Positions 27,582-36,363 of a stretch of 64,000 bases of DNA are shown piece after piece. A program made the position numbers and the translations under genes. Each line of letters starts with the position of its first letter. Positions within the stretch are counted from its first letter, which is position 1. The stretch spans positions 1 to 64,000 of the forward strand of contig CALMIO010000009.1 of the NCBI GenBank assembly GCA_937864035.1, given 5' to 3'. The notes below the pieces were generated by a model. It was given only the letters and a program-made list of their open reading frames with translations, was not told where the DNA came from and made no database searches. The DNA is from an uncultured Pseudomonadota bacterium (GTDB lineage Bacteria; Bdellovibrionota_C; UBA2361; CALMIO01).

Positions 27582-28982
27582 ATGTTAAAACAGCGCCGAC
27601 AACTTTTTGAGTTTCTTTTTATAATCTGCGATTTGTTGACTGTCTCTTTTGCTTGGATAGTCGCTTTTTGGCTTAGATTTTATAGCGGCTTCATTCCAGT
27701 TGATAAAGGAGTTCCCCCTTTTAAAAGCTATTTTTCTCTTTTGATCTTTATCTGGCCGATCTGGTTGTTTGTTTTTAGAGGATTTGGGTTATATCGCGGA
27801 ATGCGCGGAGTGCGTCGCTCGCGCGAGATTTTGTCTTTGATCAACACTAACGCTTTTGCTCTTCTTTTGCTGATAGCGATTGTTTATCTTTTTAGAGAGA
27901 AAGATTTCGAGTTTTCGCGATTAGTTTTTTTATATTTTGGAATTTTCGCTACTCTTCTGACTATTTTGGAGCGTACTCTCCTTCGAACAGTTTTGCGGGA
28001 AGTTAGGCGGCGTGGTTATAATGTTCGTTATGTTTTAGTTGTTGGCGCTGGTAAGGTTGCTTCAGACATCGCTGCTCGCATGAGGCTTCATCCTGAATTG
28101 GGACTGCAACTGCTTGGTTGCCTTTCTAAAGATGGAATTAGCGCAGCTCGAGGTTTGTCGTTAGTTGGTTCATACGATCAATTAGGGGTGATTTTGCGAA
28201 ATATCAGCGTTGATCAATTGATTTTTGCTTTACCTTTGGAGGATCACTTTTTACTCCCCGAACTGCTTGCTCAAGTTGGCGATTCGTTGGTTGATATAAA
28301 AATGGTGCCTGATATTTATCAATTTGTCAGGGTGGGCGGGGCGATCGAGGAGTTTGAAGGGCTTCCGGTGGTTAGTATTCAAGGTTCTCCGCTTGAAGGA
28401 GTTGGCATGTATGTCAAGCGGACGATTGATTTAGTAATTGCTAGTTTGGCAATAGTTTTTACTTTGCCATTAACTTTATTGATCGCTTTTTTGATCAAAA
28501 TTACCAGTCGTGGTCCGGTGTTTTACGTGCAAGAGAGGGTCAGTTTTGATGGCACTCCTTTTAGAATTTTTAAATTTCGCACCATGAGAGTTGATGCTGA
28601 AAGAGATGGACCGGGGTGGAGCAAAGCAAATGATAATCGGGTGACTAGGATAGGTCGTTTTTTGCGCGCTACTAGCTTAGATGAGTTGCCTCAATTATTA
28701 AACGTTCTCTCTGGGGATATGTCATTAGTTGGGCCTCGTCCGGAAAGACCGGTTTTTATCGAAGAATTTCGCAGTCGTATTCCGCGGTATATGTTGCGGC
28801 TTAAAGTACCGGCTGGTATGACTGGTTGGGCGCAGGTTAACGGTTGGCGTGGTGATACCGCGATTGACAAGAGAATCGAGCATGATCTTTATTATATTGA
28901 AAATTGGTCTCCATTATTAGATTTCAAAATTATGCTAATAACTATTTTCCGTGGTTTTTTTAATCGGAATGAAATTGCCTAA
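27582..28982 (+). CDS. Polyprenyl glycosylphosphotransferase (WbaP/WcaJ-like exopolysaccharide initiator)
   Basis: Transfers a sugar 1-phosphate from UDP-sugar to undecaprenyl phosphate, starting a repeat unit. Architecture: four N-terminal membrane helices, a Rossmann-like CoA-binding domain (VLVVGAGKVASDIAARM), then one membrane segment and the catalytic bacterial sugar transferase domain with FKFRTMRVDAERDGP, TSLDELPQLLNVLSGDMSLVGPRPERP and the VPAGMTGWAQVNGWRGDT motif. An ATG at 27582 gives a natural start just before the first helix. A TTG at 27504 would add 26 residues. It is the last gene of the plus-strand glycan run. Confidence 0.93.
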   Translation: MLKQRRQLFEFLFIICDLLTVSFAWIVAFWLRFYSGFIPVDKGVPPFKSYFSLLIFIWPIWLFVFRGFGLYRGMRGVRRSREILSLINTNAFALLLLIAIVYLFREKDFEFSRLVFLYFGIFATLLTILERTLLRTVLREVRRRGYNVRYVLVVGAGKVASDIAARMRLHPELGLQLLGCLSKDGISAARGLSLVGSYDQLGVILRNISVDQLIFALPLEDHFLLPELLAQVGDSLVDIKMVPDIYQFVRVGGAIEEFEGLPVVSIQGSPLEGVGMYVKRTIDLVIASLAIVFTLPLTLLIAFLIKITSRGPVFYVQERVSFDGTPFRIFKFRTMRVDAERDGPGWSKANDNRVTRIGRFLRATSLDELPQLLNVLSGDMSLVGPRPERPVFIEEFRSRIPRYMLRLKVPAGMTGWAQVNGWRGDTAIDKRIEHDLYYIENWSPLLDFKIMLITIFRGFFNRNEIA

Positions 28983-29215
28983 GCGCTTGTTTAAAAAGAT
29001 TTTTTTCTAAAAGGCTTATATTTATAAAGAATATGTCGATCTTTTCTTTGTTTTAGGAGCTAGCTAGGCGATCAAAATTACTTCACATAGAATGTCTGAA
29101 AATATGGCATAGAATGAGTTATTTTGCGAGCCAAACTAGGTTGTACCTCATTGTCTAAATCGTTTTAATTTTAATTTATTTAAAAATCGAATTTTTTTTT
29201 AAATAAAGCAAATTG

Positions 29216-29480
29216 ATTATATAATTTGACTGCAAACTAGTCGATGACCTGCATAAAGCGATAAATAAGAGCGACAGTAGCGAGGAGGTCACATATTGGA
29301 TGTGGTTCAACAGATGGGACATCTCACAACCGCCTCACGGAGAAGAATAACCTTGGTGCAAACGCCCTTATGCTCTCTGTATGGCGTAGATATTTAGAGG
29401 TAGTAAACTTTTTGCGGGAGACTGCCAAAGGTATTGGGCTGAGCATAGATGAGTCATAAAAACACTATTTTTTTTCAGAG
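29216..29480 (+). ncRNA. Candidate structured non-coding RNA, family not recognised
   Basis: About 250 bp without a usable frame that reads as folded RNA. Visible stems are GACT/AGTC (29228-29242), TGACCT/AGGTCA (from 29244), CACAT/ATGTG and AGATG/CATCT (29290-29330), an enclosing GGTT/AACC, GCCAA/TTGG near 29430, and a longer-range TATGCTC/GAGCATA pairing. A TATAAT box (29220-29225) lies just before the first stem on the plus strand. Base composition is visibly richer in G+C than the A+T-rich flanks. It does not match the consensus of RNase P, tmRNA, SRP or the 6S RNAs I can recall. The strand is inferred from the box only. Confidence 0.3.
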
Positions 29481-29903
29481 GTTTCAATTGTTATTTTGAA
29501 TCTCCGTAATTGAATCTAAATTCACATTGGTTCCTAAATAAGTGAAACCTCCTCCTTTAGTATATCATTATACTTTCCGGCAATTCTTTTGGTTTGATTT
29601 CAAAAGTTTTCAATATAACTGATATAATTTTGAAGGTTGAACAAATCTAACATTATGATTGGTTCTATGATGTCTGAACTCCTGAAACATCTAAAGTTTT
29701 ATAAAAAGGGTCGCGTGACGAGATCGACCACTTGTTTTATGTAGTTTAGCGTTTCTATCAGGCGTAAACTGTCATCTCTCAAAAACTCTTGACTATAGTA
29801 AGGGAATAAATGTTGTTCAAGGTTATAACACCTTTGAAGGCAATATTAGCAACTTTTTGGTAGAGTTAGACAGTTCTAATTAAATGCAAAGCTAAAAGAT
29901 AGG
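29481..29903. other. Non-coding region with short inverted repeats
   Basis: No gene seen. An AGGTTTCA/TGAAACCT pair (29479-29486 and 29543-29550) bounds a 72-bp segment, and GGTCG/CGACC forms a small hairpin near 29709-29729. Function unknown. Confidence 0.4.
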
Positions 29904-30461
29904 CTATCTTTTTTTCCCTCGTGATGAACGAGTGGTTGCTACTGATCGACGCTCATCGTCTTCATCATCGTTGTTATCATCATCGTCATCGTCCATCTGT
30001 TCTTCGTCCTCATCTAGCAACAGGTCATCATCATCATCATCATCGAAGTCAAAGTTATCGTCGTCATCATCTAAATCATCATCTAGATCGATATCACTTG
30101 AATCGTCATCATCATCATCATCATCATCATCGTTGTCTTCGTCTTCGGCGCTCGCGAATATATCTGGATCGAGCTCTTCTAGTGAGTCGCTCAGTAACGA
30201 AAAAACTTCAGCAAAGTCTTGAGGCGAGTAATTTTCATTATCAACAACGTTTTCCATTGCTCCTTTAATTTCCATTGCTAAAGCTTCTTCAAATTCTTCT
30301 GAAAGAGTTTCGGATTCTTTTGATTCATCTTCCTTTTCTTCGTCTTGCTCGACTTCCTCTTTATAGCCAAACTCCTTTTTTAAAGATAGTTTGAGCTCGG
30401 CATATCCTTCTAGCAATTGATTTAACCCATCAATAATTTTTTCTGTGGCTTTTGAATTCAT
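29904..30461 (-). CDS. Highly acidic Asp-rich protein
   Basis: A protein of about 185 residues in two parts. The first 110 residues are a helical, Glu/Lys-rich, coiled-coil-like region (EKIIDGLNQLLEGYAELKLSLKKE, then ALAMEIKGAMENVV). The rest is a long run dominated by Asp (blocks of up to ten), ending in a basic RSSRGKKR tail. The DNA of the acidic part is a near-perfect GAT/GAC triplet tract. I prefer the ATG at 30459-30461. An ATG-equivalent 25 codons earlier (30536) would add a hydrophobic stretch that could be a membrane anchor. No known family recognised. Acidic tracts of this kind bind cations or basic proteins, but that is only inference. Confidence 0.65.
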   Translation of the reverse strand: MNSKATEKIIDGLNQLLEGYAELKLSLKKEFGYKEEVEQDEEKEDESKESETLSEEFEEALAMEIKGAMENVVDNENYSPQDFAEVFSLLSDSLEELDPDIFASAEDEDNDDDDDDDDDDSSDIDLDDDLDDDDDNFDFDDDDDDDLLLDEDEEQMDDDDDDNNDDEDDERRSVATTRSSRGKKR

Positions 30462-30811
30462 GTTGTTTATAGAGATAAAAATCTTACTGAAAAAAATCTT
30501 ATTGATTGTATTGAAAATAATCGCGCTTAGCAACATCCGTGGTTGCTAAGACGCCAGCTAATTTTACTGTTCTTAAAAATAAGATTGAAAGAGATAAAAT
30601 CATATCTGCAAGGAGCGTGAAAAGCTCCTCAATTACGGTTTTTAGAAGAAAAAATATCATATTAGGGTTTAAATATAGCTTGCTAATAATTAGTTTAACA
30701 TGAGAAAATATCCCTCATAGTTCCATTTTTTCTTGAAGCTTTCTCTCTGTCTAAGATATAGGAGATTCATTTGGAGCCGAGAGAGATTCATAAATATTTA
30801 GGGGTTTTCAG

Positions 30812-31516
30812 GTGAAATATAAGATTTTATATATACTTTCTCTGCATTGTGTCTCTTTATTTGCGATTATATCTTGTTCTGGTTGGCAAGCTAAGATGGA
30901 TCAAAGTTCAGCTTTTGACTCGCAAATTGCCAGCGAGTTTAGCGGAGAGGATCAATTTGTAAAGTCATTGCCTTCGTACCGAGAATTTTCAGATAGTAGG
31001 TCTGATTCGGTCCGTAGCAGGGGTATTTTACTTGTTAATAAGCTTTATGTTGCTCCCCTTGTTTGTTCGGTTAAAGAGTGTCTTAAACTTTGGACTAAGT
31101 TTAACTCAACCCTCCGAGAGATAGCTCAACAGGAGTTGCCATCTCCGGTGTTCGATCAAAGCGATCGCCCGGCCGCTATTGCTAAACCGCTAACTTATCA
31201 CACAACTTTAGCTCTTGCTAAAGCTAAGCAAGTAGGGGCTCAGGGAATTTTGTTGGTTGAGATCGGTGGAGTCAAGGATCAATTTTCGGCTGGGCGTCTT
31301 TCTATTATCTCTTTGGATGGCTTGCCAGTTTGGGCAGAAGATTTTGGGCCAAAGGGGCGCGGAGAAAATGATAACTTGCTCGATATTAGATCTGGTCACT
31401 CGCCACTGGCTTTTCGCTTTTCTCCAACCGAGATGAATTTCGCCGACTCCATTCGTTCATCATTGCGGCGTTACTCCGACTTGCGCACGTCTACTTTTAA
31501 ATCTGCTGGACGATGA
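30812..31516 (+). CDS. Hypothetical lipoprotein
   Basis: A 234-residue exported protein with a lipobox at SLFAIISC (Cys about residue 22) and a GTG start. The mature part has a strand-helix pattern reminiscent of small periplasmic domains (ILLVNKLYVAPLVCS, then AKQVGAQGILLVEIGGV, LSIISLDGLPVWAEDF) that resembles the TolB-N/LptE-like lipoprotein fold used to report envelope parameters. This likeness is weak. It lies 48 bp before ftsK on the same strand and may be co-transcribed with it. Confidence 0.7.
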   Translation: MKYKILYILSLHCVSLFAIISCSGWQAKMDQSSAFDSQIASEFSGEDQFVKSLPSYREFSDSRSDSVRSRGILLVNKLYVAPLVCSVKECLKLWTKFNSTLREIAQQELPSPVFDQSDRPAAIAKPLTYHTTLALAKAKQVGAQGILLVEIGGVKDQFSAGRLSIISLDGLPVWAEDFGPKGRGENDNLLDIRSGHSPLAFRFSPTEMNFADSIRSSLRRYSDLRTSTFKSAGR

Positions 31517-31563
31517 TGGTACTTTAAAATTAAATTTGGTTGTTGTTTTGTTGAAATCGCGTT

Positions 31564-34203
31564 ATGGCGAGTAATGAGGGGAAAAGAAGGGCGCCTACGG
31601 TTTCGAGAGCTAAAAACGCTCGTCGATCTAGATCAAAAATTACTTTTAACCCTTCACGTTCCGAATTGAGCTTTGAGTTGACAGCGCTTATTCTCTTGCT
31701 TTTTGGCTTTGGAATCGGTTTGGCTCTTATTTGGCCTGTTCTGGTCTCTTCGCAGATTGTTTCACAGGGAGTTTTGGCTTCTGAGGTTGAGTCAAGAAAT
31801 ATCTTTGGTTTGGCAGGTGTCTTTATTGCTGATAAGTTAGGAGTGTGGTTTGGATACTCGGCTTATTTTATACCGACAGTTTGTTTGGCTTACGCCGCAG
31901 TTTTCTTTAGGCGCTCTAGATTGCTTGAGGCTCAAAAGTTTGAAGTTGTCTGGTTGAAAATTATAGGCGTAGTTATTGTTTTTCTTCTTTTCACCAAGAT
32001 TTTAGCGATTTTTGATGGTGCGCGAGGGGGTGGTTCAATAGGTGTTACTTTGGCCGATCCACTGCAAAGACTGCTTAATAAAAGAGGGGCGGCGATCTTT
32101 TCGATCGTTTTACTTGGCTGGGGAATCAGTTATTTTGGGATTTTCCGTTTTTTGCCATTTATAATCTCGGCTGGAAACTTCCTTAAAGAGAGCGCAATTT
32201 TTTTGCTATTGGTTTTGCCACTTGCTGTTTGGCGTTTTATTACCGGACTCTTTTGTGTTTGTCGTGGTTTTTCCCGTTGGTTTTTTATGTTGGGTCGTTC
32301 AGATACGAAAGTAAATTCTCCTGAAGCGGCAGAACGGATCTTAAGTGTTCGTCCGCGGATTAGGGAGAATGCGCTTAAGGCTGGAACAGTTGCGACTACG
32401 CCAGCTGATAACTTGTCAAGAGAAATTGAGGTGACCGTGGCTCGCCGCGAGCCATCGGAAAAGGGTGATGATGGATTACTTTTTAAAGATGGTCGGGTGA
32501 GACGAAAAGATTTAGCGGATACTGGCTTTTCTGAGCCTAGTTATGCTGACTATAAGTTGCCAGATTTAAATCTCTTAATTAAAGGAGAAAAGAGTGCGAT
32601 TGCCGAAGACGATCGCGAGCTTATAGAAATTTCTCGTTTAATAGAGAACAAGCTACGTGATTTTAATATTCAAGGTAGAGTGACTCACGTTCATCCGGGC
32701 CCGGTTATTACTCTTTACGAATTTGAGCCTGCGGCTGGAGTAAAAGTTGGGAGAATAACATCACTGCAAGACGATTTGGCGATGTCGCTGAAGGCGACTT
32801 CTATCAGAGTTATAGCTCCAATTCCGAAACGAGGCACTGTTGGCATAGAGGTACCAAATAAGCAACGCGAGCTAGTGCGTCTGCGGGATGTTTTGGAGTG
32901 CAAGGATTTTGTAGAGTCTGAATCGATTTTAAATGTGCCGATTGGCAAGGATACTTATGGCGATCCATTGGTGGTGGATATTGCCGCCATGCCTCATCTG
33001 CTCATTGCTGGCACTACAGGAACGGGCAAATCGGTTTGCATCAATTCAATTCTTGTAAGTTTGCTATACAAGGCAACTCCCGCTGAGCTTGGTTTGATTC
33101 TGATTGATCCAAAGGTTTTAGAGCTTAGCGTCTATGATGGGATTCCTCATTTGCGGGTGCCGGTCGTAACTAATCCGCGCCAAGCCAGAGCGGTGCTTGC
33201 TTGGGGGGTGAAAGAGATGGAGCGTCGTTATCGGGTAATGCAAAATTTTGGAGTTCGGAGTATCGATGGTTATAACGCGCTGGTGCGGGGTGAAAATTCT
33301 GATGTCCCGCAAGCAAAATTGGTTGTTCAAGAAAACCCGGAACGTCCGGAAGATACTGTTGGGGTTGTTAAGGGGAATATCGATGTTCCTATTGGAGAGC
33401 AGGTTTCGTCCGGTTCTGCTAACGAAAAGGGAGCGAGCAATCACGGCTTGCCTGCTGAACAGCTAAAGCCTCTTCCTAAGATCTTAATTGTTATTGATGA
33501 GCTTGCTGATTTGATGTTGACTGCTGGTCGCGAGGTTGAAGAGCTGATTACGCGGCTTGCTCAAAAAGCTCGCGCGGCCGGTATTCATCTAATTGTGGCA
33601 ACTCAACGTCCTTCGGTTGATGTTATTACTGGCTTGATAAAAGCGAATTTTCCGGCGCGTATCTCCTTTAGAGTGTCAAGTCGGGTTGATTCTAGAACTA
33701 TTCTTGATGGTGGCGGCGCTGACAAGTTGTTGGGCAAGGGCGATATGCTTTTTATGATTCCCGGCAATACTTTTATAAAAAGAGTTCATGGCGCTTTCGT
33801 TTCTGATGGCGAGGTATCAGCTGTTATTAAAAGCGTTAAAGAGCAAGCTGGGCCTAAATATGATCCTGATATTTTAAAGATATGTCAAAAAGCTCTTGAG
33901 GAGAGTTCGGGCGAGGCGCCAGAGATATTTCGTGGACTTGATGATGGTTATGATGAGGGAGGTCTTGATGGCGGCGCCAATGGATATGATCAATTTTATG
34001 ATAAGGCGGTAGAACTAGTTTTAACCAAGGGGCAAGCTTCGACCTCTATGATTCAGCGTGCTTTTCGCATCGGCTATAACCGGGCGGCTCGAATTGTCGA
34101 TCAGATGGAGCGTGACGGAATAGTTGGTCCAATGGATGGAGTGCGGGGACGCGAAGTTTTAAAATCTTCCATTACAGAAAGTGAAGATCAGGAGCGATCT
34201 TAA
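31564..34203 (+). CDS. ftsK: DNA translocase FtsK
   Basis: A membrane-anchored hexameric motor that moves chromosome ends through the septum and activates XerCD. The N-terminal 250 residues hold four or five membrane helices. A linker follows, then the motor with Walker A GTTGTGKS (about residue 483) and Walker B in LIVIDELADLM, and the conserved ATQRPSVDVITGLIKANFPARI block. The C-terminal gamma winged helix (about 800-860, KGQASTSMIQRAFRIGYNRAARIVDQME) reads KOPS sites. The 879-residue length is typical of short-linker FtsK. A variable insertion of some 50 residues precedes Walker B (VQENPERPEDTVGVVKGN...), longer than in E. coli. Confidence 0.96.
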   Translation: MASNEGKRRAPTVSRAKNARRSRSKITFNPSRSELSFELTALILLLFGFGIGLALIWPVLVSSQIVSQGVLASEVESRNIFGLAGVFIADKLGVWFGYSAYFIPTVCLAYAAVFFRRSRLLEAQKFEVVWLKIIGVVIVFLLFTKILAIFDGARGGGSIGVTLADPLQRLLNKRGAAIFSIVLLGWGISYFGIFRFLPFIISAGNFLKESAIFLLLVLPLAVWRFITGLFCVCRGFSRWFFMLGRSDTKVNSPEAAERILSVRPRIRENALKAGTVATTPADNLSREIEVTVARREPSEKGDDGLLFKDGRVRRKDLADTGFSEPSYADYKLPDLNLLIKGEKSAIAEDDRELIEISRLIENKLRDFNIQGRVTHVHPGPVITLYEFEPAAGVKVGRITSLQDDLAMSLKATSIRVIAPIPKRGTVGIEVPNKQRELVRLRDVLECKDFVESESILNVPIGKDTYGDPLVVDIAAMPHLLIAGTTGTGKSVCINSILVSLLYKATPAELGLILIDPKVLELSVYDGIPHLRVPVVTNPRQARAVLAWGVKEMERRYRVMQNFGVRSIDGYNALVRGENSDVPQAKLVVQENPERPEDTVGVVKGNIDVPIGEQVSSGSANEKGASNHGLPAEQLKPLPKILIVIDELADLMLTAGREVEELITRLAQKARAAGIHLIVATQRPSVDVITGLIKANFPARISFRVSSRVDSRTILDGGGADKLLGKGDMLFMIPGNTFIKRVHGAFVSDGEVSAVIKSVKEQAGPKYDPDILKICQKALEESSGEAPEIFRGLDDGYDEGGLDGGANGYDQFYDKAVELVLTKGQASTSMIQRAFRIGYNRAARIVDQMERDGIVGPMDGVRGREVLKSSITESEDQERS

Positions 34204-34264
34204 AGCGCGAGCAACTTGTGGCGCGCGCGGCTGTTTCCTTTGCGATTTGTCATAGCGAGCAATT

Positions 34265-35131
34265 TTATGGATTGCAGTAGCCGCAATATTGTGGATCGGC
34301 CGTTGTTCCATATTGGACGAGTAGTTTTTTCTCTTTGAATCCGCACAGACTGCATTGATATATCTCGTTTAGCGGCAGATCGGTTGGCATTTTGCAAAGT
34401 GAACATTTAACTCCTTTTTCAACGTCAATTGCTACGAAGCCGGGGGCTTGGCATTTAGGGCAGAGAGTAAAAATATTTTTTATTAAATCTTCGGTTGCTT
34501 TTTCGATAGCTTTCATACGGGTTGGATTTTTATGTGCGCGCATGTCAGATTCGATAAAAATCCCTTTTGAAAAAGCGCCGCTGAGCTCCTTACTGACAGC
34601 TTGAATAAACTGTTCTTTGTTTTGGATATTTTTGTTGATTTCAAAATTGCAATTGTCGCTTTTTCTGAGGATAATACCGTGTTCTGGAAATCCGATTTTT
34701 TTAGCGAATTCCAAGGCTTCTTCAAAGTTTGCGACATATTGTCCGTTCATATTTGTTTCGGATGTTCTGTGGTGTCCTTGAATTTCGTATCCATTTTTTT
34801 TGTCAACTAACAAAACTAATTCAAAATTAGATTGGATAAAAGGAATAGATGGATGAGCTCCGAAACTGCCTTCGCTTGAAACTCCTAAGTCGGCATTTTC
34901 GCTCTTGAGCGCCGCGAGTAGTTTAGCGCGCGCCGTTTCTACTTGATTTCCGATTCTTTTGATCTCTCTGGTGAATGTGCCAAATTTATCAGAGTCAAAC
35001 CCTTTTGGAACGATAGTTTGAACGCCTAGGTGTTTTTTAAGTAAAGGAGCAATTACTCTCTCTTTTCCGTGCATTGTTGCTATTACTAGTTTTCTGCCTT
35101 GAAACAATTTCAGTATGGGTTGGTTTTGCAT
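34265..35131 (-). CDS. DUF6671-like protein with zinc ribbon
   Basis: A 288-residue cytoplasmic protein. The N-terminal domain (about 1-200) opens with GRKLVIATMHGKERVIAPLLKKHLG and carries TRARLLAAL-type and SSEGSFGAHPSIPFI segments, a pattern I associate with the uncharacterised DUF6671 domain. The C-terminus has two zinc-ribbon-like cysteine pairs (CPKC, CSLC, then CSLC and YCGYC). The GSFG/EGSFGAHPS stretch suggests a nucleotide or phosphate site, but no function is known to me. It lies convergent to ftsK with about 60 bp between stops. Confidence 0.7.
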   Translation of the reverse strand: MQNQPILKLFQGRKLVIATMHGKERVIAPLLKKHLGVQTIVPKGFDSDKFGTFTREIKRIGNQVETARAKLLAALKSENADLGVSSEGSFGAHPSIPFIQSNFELVLLVDKKNGYEIQGHHRTSETNMNGQYVANFEEALEFAKKIGFPEHGIILRKSDNCNFEINKNIQNKEQFIQAVSKELSGAFSKGIFIESDMRAHKNPTRMKAIEKATEDLIKNIFTLCPKCQAPGFVAIDVEKGVKCSLCKMPTDLPLNEIYQCSLCGFKEKKLLVQYGTTADPQYCGYCNP

Positions 35132-35426
35132 AATTAGCTAACTAGTTATTCCAAAAATTTGTGATTGCAAGCTCTAAAATTTTTTAACGGTTAGAGCGGT
35201 GTAGGTGCTAGCGCCTATGAAAGCAAAATAACAACTCTTTATAATTCTTGAAAACCGACTTTTTAAAACCCTCAAAATTTTGAAAAGAGCTGTAGGCTTC
35301 AAAATAAAATTATGTATTTAGAAAACCTTATTTGCGAGAGGTTAATTTGAACCATTTGCTAGGACATAGCAGGCAACAGCTTGAGAGTTGTCTTTTCCTA
35401 TATTAAACGAGACCGCGTAGCATGGC
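35132..35426. other. Intergenic region, no gene seen
   Basis: About 300 bp between the DUF6671-like gene and the terminator of the transpeptidase-like gene. A+T-rich, with no frame, repeat of the known family or clear promoter. Confidence 0.5.
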
Positions 35427-35450
35427 TAAAAAGCCCCAGAGAGGGGTTGG
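35427..35450 (-). terminator. Terminator of transpeptidase-like gene
   Basis: On the minus strand, a CCCC-TCTCT-GGGG hairpin followed by CTTTTT, about 20 bp beyond the stop codon at 35467. The stem is short but G+C-only. Confidence 0.55.
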
Positions 35451-35466
35451 CAAAATAATTTGATTA

Positions 35467-36084
35467 TTATTTGATAATAACGGTATCTCCGTTTGAAACT
35501 TTTTCAAACAGTTCTTTGATTGCTTCATCTGCCAATTGGATTCCACCGACCTCATCGCTCCAAACCTTACCGTTATGCAGAGCGGTTTTTTGGTTGATAA
35601 AAATCGCGAACTCTCCGTAAGCTCCACGTCTAAGCAGGTTTTTATCTCCTGCTTTTGGAATTTCCAGTTTTCTTGAAGTGAAATAATTTTTCGTGGCGCT
35701 CCAAGTTGGCTCTGCTTGCTTGTGAATCACTTTAAATTCCCCTATTGGAAGATCCCCGTGTTTTTTCATTTGATAGTCTGAATTGATTGAGTTGTTATTG
35801 GAAAAACTAACTTTGTTTTGGGCGCGATCAATGATGATAGTATTTGTCAATAAATTTTGAGATTGATTTTTGTTTACAATAGGAGCAAAAGCGAGTCCAG
35901 AGTTAAGATCTATCTGGTTGTTTTGGTTGATTGCTGGGTGTATTAGGGGCGCTGAGCGAGAAATAACTATTCTGCCACTTGTTTTAAAGGCGGCGGTTGA
36001 ACCGCTCTCCCCTGATAAAATAGAGCAGGCGTTAAGGCAAAAGATATTTACTAAGATTAGCGAGGCAGTCAGAGTTTTTTTCAT
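35467..36084 (-). CDS. L,D-transpeptidase-like (YkuD-fold) lipoprotein, catalytic residues missing
   Basis: A 205-residue lipoprotein (lipobox LNAC, Cys20). The C-terminal half follows the YkuD fold: LPIGEFKVIHKQAEPTWSA at 112-130 corresponds to the usual TPxGxFxVxxKxxNPTW strand, and the end GGIQLADEAIKELFEKVSNGDTVII corresponds to the SHGCIRMxxxDxxxLFxxVxxGTPVxI block. In this alignment the catalytic Cys is Gly181, the invariant Arg is Gln183 and the motif His is Val179. HG of the first histidine motif is His170-Asn171. It cannot act as a Cys transpeptidase. A binding or structural role is inferred. The neighbour upstream is a dead subtilase. Confidence 0.75.
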   Translation of the reverse strand: MKKTLTASLILVNIFCLNACSILSGESGSTAAFKTSGRIVISRSAPLIHPAINQNNQIDLNSGLAFAPIVNKNQSQNLLTNTIIIDRAQNKVSFSNNNSINSDYQMKKHGDLPIGEFKVIHKQAEPTWSATKNYFTSRKLEIPKAGDKNLLRRGAYGEFAIFINQKTALHNGKVWSDEVGGIQLADEAIKELFEKVSNGDTVIIK

Positions 36085-36363
36085 AAGTAAGGCTCTTTAA
36101 AATTCGCAAAAAAATATAATAAGCCGCGTGTCTTAGTGTTTTTTGATGGGAGATCAGGGTAAATGGTTTCTCGTTGTTTTAAAAGATTTTGTCAAAAAAA
36201 ACCTTATTTGCAACAGTTTTGTCACTCACCAAAGCTAAAACAATGTTTAGATATTGCTTCTCTCTAGAGGTTTTGAGCTTTGAGAGTGGGGGATTGGTAT
36301 AAGGTTTTTAAAATATGTTTTATCTCTGATTGATTTTAACTTTGATTGCGAGTCGGTTATTTT

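Noticed and set aside
29921-30268. Plus-strand frames over the Asp-rich gene (His- or Ser-rich)
   Set aside because: They are mirror readings of the GAT triplet tract; the minus-strand frame has a normal N-terminal domain and is the gene.
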